64,000 nucleotides of DNA from NCBI GenBank assembly GCA_024529925.1, contig JAFEUB010000965.1:1243001-1307000 (forward strand), written 5' to 3'. How positions within the stretch are numbered: the first letter of the stretch is position 1; each line of letters begins with the position of its first letter. Both the position numbers and the translations under genes were made by a program. Under the pieces are notes generated by a model. The model saw nothing but the letters and a program-made list of their open reading frames with translations, had not been told where the DNA came from and ran no database searches. This document shows, piece by piece, positions 59,928-64,000 of this stretch. The DNA is from Ophthalmolycus amberensis. Taxonomy: Eukaryota; Chordata; Actinopteri; Perciformes; Zoarcidae.

Positions 59928-60418
59928 TCAGCACTCCTCTACCACGGTACCAGCCGAGGAGGAGTACAGCTTTTTCTTGACCAGCCGGAAACCCGAACTC
60001 AGTTTAAGTGCGTGCCTGAAAGTCGGGGCAAAGCAGGTCCCCATAAACAGGAAGTCCCGTAGGCTGGGCCAGGCGGTGCCGTCCTGCTTGAACACAAGAG
60101 TCAGCTCAAACGTGGGCACCACGGTGGCATCGTACACGATGCGCTCCAGCCGCTTGCAGCCCTTGTCCAGCTCCAGGTCCACGTAGAGGACACAGCCGCG
60201 CAGGCCGCAGGGCTCGCAGGACGCCAGCCGCAGGACCTCGCGGGCTATCCTCCGCGTGAGCTTCTCCGGTACCAGCACAGCGGAGCAGTGGAGCGTCGTC
60301 TTCTTGGCCCGAGACAGGCAGTTTTCAAACATCTTGGCCAGCTGCTGACAGCTCTGGTCTTCAGTGACATCTGCATTCCTCTGGGGTTCAGCCAAGCAGT
60401 GGTCCCAGAAATCCAGCT
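59928..60418 (-). CDS. ddit4l: ddit4l coding exon 3
   Basis: The exon has 491 nt from the acceptor tttcccag to the stop at 59928 and encodes most of the RTP801-like domain. The acceptor keeps the ELDFWDHCLAEP junction in frame. The upstream intron is 538 bp. Confidence 0.93.
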
Positions 60419-61047
60419 CTGGGAAAACAATGCAAGCTTAACATTTGGGGACCAATGCATCATTTAAACATACTAAGAGCCAGTCAATACAGGGCCCTTT
60501 CACAATGCCAACATGCATAAATCATACGGTTTTTATTTAAAATCCTAAAATACAATGGGGGATGAGGGATTTGATCTGCTTTTACATCCCCTCTGGCTGC
60601 AGTGGGTGGATTATGAGTCAACACATGAGCAAAAAGAAGGATATACATCCCAGAGGGAGTGCTAAACAGTCTAAAACCTGAAGATATGAACCAAACCAAT
60701 CTCATTGTGAGTTTTACAACACAATAATGCAGCTTTGGACAGAAAGAAATGCGTTTGGACTGGCTATTACACACAGGTTGCTGCTGTGAAGAGGAGCTGA
60801 AGGGATGACTTCATCCTCTGTTGACTCCCCTCCCTCCCCCTCCCCTCCCTCCCCTGCTGCAGCCATGCACCACACAGGGCTAAACAACAAGTATCCAGCA
60901 GCTAGCAGGCTATCTATACAGACAAAAACAAACAGGGAAAAAGCTCGCGCGCCTACCTTTCTCAATGCAAGCCTGGTCATATCTTCGGTCGACCAGTTCG
61001 GAAATGCATTCGCTGCTTTTAGTCTTTACTGTGCTTGTGGCGACCAT
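59928..61047 (-). CDS. ddit4l: DDIT4L (REDD2), stress-induced mTORC1 inhibitor
   Basis: Two coding exons, 60957-61047 and 59928-60418, join as G|AG (Glu) to give 193 residues, the length I recall for human DDIT4L. The N-terminus MVATSTVKT and the ISELVDRRYD stretch separate it from DDIT4/REDD1. The RTP801 core is clear: KMFENCLSRAKKT, VLVPEKLTRRIAREVLRLA, EPCGLRGCVLYV, VPTFELTLVFKQ and SGFRLVKKKLYS. Family members are cytoplasmic proteins that restrain mTORC1 through the TSC1/TSC2 complex after hypoxia, DNA damage or other stress. An in-frame ATG at 61113 lies before the exon 2 acceptor, so 61047 is preferred and matches the human start. The gene is intact. Confidence 0.96.
60957..61047 (-). 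CDS. ddit4l: ddit4l coding part of exon 2
   Basis: The exon has 91 coding nt, 30 codons plus one base, ending GAG AAA G|gtaggc. The exon itself probably begins at 61107 after a ttgcag acceptor, so about 60 bases are 5' UTR. Confidence 0.9.
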
Positions 61048-61291
61048 GCTGACAGGCTCGTCGTCTCCAGGAGCGGGCTGTTGTCCTGTGGTTTGAGCAA
61101 AAGCAGCCTGCAAAGCGACGTGAAGGAGCAGCGTCAGTGCGACAGTCGAAGCAGGTTGTTTTTTTACTTCGTTATGTGAACACAGCCACTAAGAAGACAA
61201 CGTAACCGCCCCCCCCACTAAACAAACATAACTACTTTAGCTGTTCATTTCAAGCTAGCAGCCATTTGTTCCGACATACTAAATGACTTAC

Positions 61292-61390
61292 CTTAAATAT
61301 TATTTAGTGCAAAGATAATTTAGTTTAGACGTTTCCTCATATATAAATGCATACACTGTTTTTCTCCCACACAGACACACAAACACTGCA
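61292..61390 (-). other. ddit4l: ddit4l non-coding exon 1 (approximate)
   Basis: A strong donor (TAAG|gtaagt) at 61291-61286 lies about 100 bases downstream of a TATA box. It pairs with the ttgcag acceptor ending at 61108, giving a 184-bp 5' UTR intron. The 5' end is estimated at 25-30 bases from the TATA box. Confidence 0.55.
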
Positions 61391-61411
61391 TCTGACAAAA
61401 GTTCTGAGGAA

Positions 61412-61419
61412 TATTTATA
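61412..61419 (-). promoter_or_regulatory. ddit4l: TATA box of ddit4l
   Basis: TATAAATA on the minus strand, at the right spacing from the inferred exon 1. The A/T-rich core sits between G/C-richer flanks. Confidence 0.65.
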
Positions 61420-61451
61420 CCTTGCTCAACTCAGCTGACCCGAGGGTTTGA

Positions 61452-61536
61452 CCAATCAGAGCACGCCTCTCGAGGTGAAACCTAGCCCTTCCCTGATTGG
61501 CCGCGAAAGAGCTCTTGAAATAAATAATTGACCAAT
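61452..61536 (-). promoter_or_regulatory. ddit4l: CCAAT-box cluster upstream of the ddit4l TATA
   Basis: Three CCAAT pentamers lie within 85 bp: plus strand at 61452-61456 and 61532-61536, minus strand at 61496-61500. They sit 30-120 bp upstream of the TATA box, typical of NF-Y-dependent inducible promoters. Factor binding is inferred. Confidence 0.5.
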
Positions 61537-63930
61537 ACTTGGGGGGAATATTTGTGTTGCTACTTGGACGAGGTATCGGTGTCGATGAAGTTTGGTCAGT
61601 GAAGTTTTGTATTTGCTTTGAAATCCGGATTTTTCTGGGATTCATCTGCCTCAGCCCTGCTTTTTATTTCCAAACAGCTGTTGTGAAGGATTTTTAATAC
61701 TGACACGATGAAAAGTGACCGAAACTTTCACACTGAAATACAGAATGACAACCAACCTCTTTATGATTGTATCAAAAGGCTTTTTTTATGAAAAGTCTTT
61801 GTGTCAGTATTCCTTGTCAATATTCAACATGGTGCATTTAGACACAAGTGACATCACCTTTGACTTTATTTCAGCCACAATTAACCTAAATATTTTGGGA
61901 AACATTTGAATCCTGTGGTGTTGGTTTTAGTAAAGTTTAGAAGTACAGCCATGCAGTCATAATAATACAGATAATACAAAATAGTGGTGTTGTCAAATGC
62001 TAAGGAAATAATACATTTTCTTTTTAATCTTTGTTAAAAATATGAGTTATTTCTTACTACCAAGTATTGTAGTAGATACTTATTGGGTTTTATCATAGAC
62101 AGAACAAAAATCGACAGCATTTTTTAGCATGACGGCATTTTCAGTAACACGTTCAAATATCTGGTGTTGAAATAAGAGGCCGAAGCATAAACACGGAGTT
62201 TGACCTCCAGCTTAGAAACCCTCACACTCCAATCCAAAAGGGGCCGGCAGCAAGCTGAAGCGTTATTACTGGTTGCCATGTGAAAAACGACCCCAAAAGT
62301 AGAGAAGCCCAGAGACTGAAATCTATACTTTGCTTTCACATCAGACAGGCATGTAATTATGTGCAAAATAAGCAAAAAAAAAAGTTTCCCAAATGAATGT
62401 CTGAAAACAAATCAGGACAGATATGTAGCCTGTTTTTACATAAGGAAGGAGGAAGCAGCTGCTTGACCAGCTTCGCTCACATCTTACTGTATTTGTATGT
62501 GTATGCGTCGGTACATTTGGCAGGTAAACACTGAGCACAGTTGTTCGCCTCGTCAGCAGATTATCCCTCATCGCACGCCGTCTTCACAGAAGTTTTTCTC
62601 CCAGTAACTGGATCTGCCCCTCTCACCCCCCCCCCCCCCCCCCCCCCCCAGCTCTGCTGGCCAAAGGGTAATGGAATCCAGTGGACGAGGGAGCGAGAGA
62701 GAGAGAAAGAGAGTGCTTTAGTCACATGCTGGAGAACTAGATATGCTTCAGAAAAAAAAGTCACATGCTTTAGCTAGTGTTACTGCCTTTGTGGATGCAG
62801 GCATATACTGTGTAAAGGGCTGGTTGAGCAAGGCTTTTGTTTAAGTTATGTGCAAAAGGCTTTGATATTAGTTTGACACGTTTTATATTGGAGTGGGAAT
62901 CTGAGCAATGTATTGCTTTATCTTAACAGTTTATTTGGGACAAAGGTTTTAAAATATGAAATGTGAAAGAGTTTGTTGAGGTATACTGGAAAATGTTGTT
63001 GTTAAAACTGTGTTAATACTAAAATAGTGAAACACTGAAAGAATCAATAAAACAATATTGGCTATACTTGATTATCCATCAGCTGCAAGAAAGGACACGG
63101 CTTCTGAATCAGGCGTTGAGACCAAAGTTCAAAAGTGCACAGCAGCAGCTCTCAGTATCACGTGGTTTTAAAGAGGTTTGGCCCTAAAAGTCGCTGAGAG
63201 CGCTCTCTTTCGCACCCGGTAGCCCACATTTTGCACTGTACCATAACAAGCAACAGACTTGGTAACTGTTTAAGATAACATGGATTCAGGTCAGTGAACT
63301 AAAAATAATGTCGGATTAAATATTTTCCATATCCTGTAAAATCCAGAATCTTGAGAGGGAGCATCACTGAAACATTTAATAAGAAGAGGACAATACTTCC
63401 GACCTGTCTCTATAGTGTCCAACACTTATCTGCAGATGTGCCAATAACTTGCAACAATGTGGGTTAACTGGCTGCAAATATAGTCCTGCATTAATGACAG
63501 CAATGTCCGCAGCAGATGCATATCAATGAAATATAAAGCAGTAAATTCAGGGCAGTGAAATGTTCATATTTAGAGCAACTTTACTCCCCAATGTTAAGAA
63601 GTGAAAGCCTGGAAAGGAAAATCACTTGGGAGCAGGTCAACATGATATCTCGAGAATACGGCAAACAAAAACCACAAGTGTGCAGAACGAGAAAGAGACA
63701 GAGCGCAGCTCAGTGGAGTCTGAGGTCACAAATTTGCGCCTGAAAGAAAAGCCTCGATGATCTCTGAACTGTGCACCTAAAAAGCTCAGGAGACCTGCGG
63801 CGTTAACAGCAACTGTCAGCTCTCTGGGAGATCAATCAATTTGTTGCTGCCAGTGCTTTATTAAGATGTTTCCCATTCCTCTGTATTACATTCTGCCTCC
63901 ATTCTAACTTTGCTTTTTCCACGTTGCAGC
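61537..63930. other. region upstream of ddit4l, no supported gene
   Basis: Mostly AT-rich unique sequence with a 24-base poly-C tract at 62626-62649 and a short GA tract at 62691-62711. No exon was recognised. A possible acceptor for a plus-strand exon lies at the extreme right end. Confidence 0.55.
62626..62649. repeat. 24-base poly-C tract
   Basis: 24 consecutive C. Similar shorter tracts: 50113-50129 (G), 59908-59920 (C). Confidence 0.85.
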
Positions 63931-63932
63931 CC

Positions 63933-64000
63933 CATCTGCCTGTGTTTCATGTGCTCCAGCCGCACTGGCGAAGAACGTGTGGTCTCAGTTTGATTTCAGT
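63933..64000 (+). other. possible plus-strand exon start cut by the window edge
   Basis: A good polypyrimidine tract and acceptor (tttttccacgttgcag) precede about 70 bases that are open in two frames. No protein family was recognised, so this is only a candidate. Confidence 0.15.

Noticed and set aside
60910..61113. In-frame upstream ATG of ddit4l at 61113
   Set aside because: It lies before the inferred exon 2 acceptor, and the protein family starts at MVAT, i.e. 61047.
1..64000. CRISPR arrays, operons or phage-like modules
   Set aside because: No regularly spaced repeats, no closely packed prokaryotic-style genes and no Shine-Dalgarno-led frames; the window is vertebrate.

Overview
The window looks like genomic DNA from a teleost fish, probably a percomorph. 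It carries three vertebrate multi-exon genes, all on the minus strand. Their introns have canonical GT-AG borders, with one exception noted below. There are many long dinucleotide microsatellites and several degenerate interspersed repeats of kinds I recognise from percomorph genomes. I see no bacterial, phage or CRISPR features.

Layout. (1) Positions 1-22,738 hold no gene I can support: simple repeats, purine/pyrimidine-skewed tracts, one copy of a fish interspersed repeat and, at its right end, the probable 3' UTR of the next gene. (2) 22,739-35,404, minus: tmem151b-like transmembrane protein, six coding exons, 631 codons, with an 8.9-kb first intron full of degenerate repeats and a CpG-rich promoter region around 35.3-36.0 kb. 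(3) 36,989-53,808, minus: spag17, the large central-pair protein of motile cilia and sperm flagella. I could place 46 coding exons (about 2,080 codons) by matching protein similarity to splice phase. An exact RFX X-box inverted repeat lies about 115 bp upstream of its ATG. (4) 53.9-59.0 kb: gene-free spacer. (5) About 59,014-61,390, minus: ddit4l (REDD2), an mTORC1 inhibitor, with one non-coding and two coding exons encoding 193 residues, and a TATA box with CCAAT boxes upstream. (6) 61.4-64.0 kb: no firm gene; a possible splice acceptor lies at the very end.

The most striking observation is in spag17. Three exons (3, 6 and 21) each carry one extra base relative to both protein similarity and flanking splice phase, and a fourth (23) probably does. 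All other exons are open and phase-consistent. As written, the gene would terminate early. Either the sequence contains insertion errors, or this is a very young broken allele of a gene that motile cilia normally need. spag17 also has a GC-AG intron and two introns where a CA/TG microsatellite abuts a splice site.

The three genes share no obvious pathway: a neuronal-type membrane protein, a ciliary axoneme protein and a stress regulator of mTOR. I see no novel multi-gene system. Exon borders, intron phases and frames were read directly from the sequence. Family assignments and comparisons with human proteins rest on remembered family sequences, not on a search.
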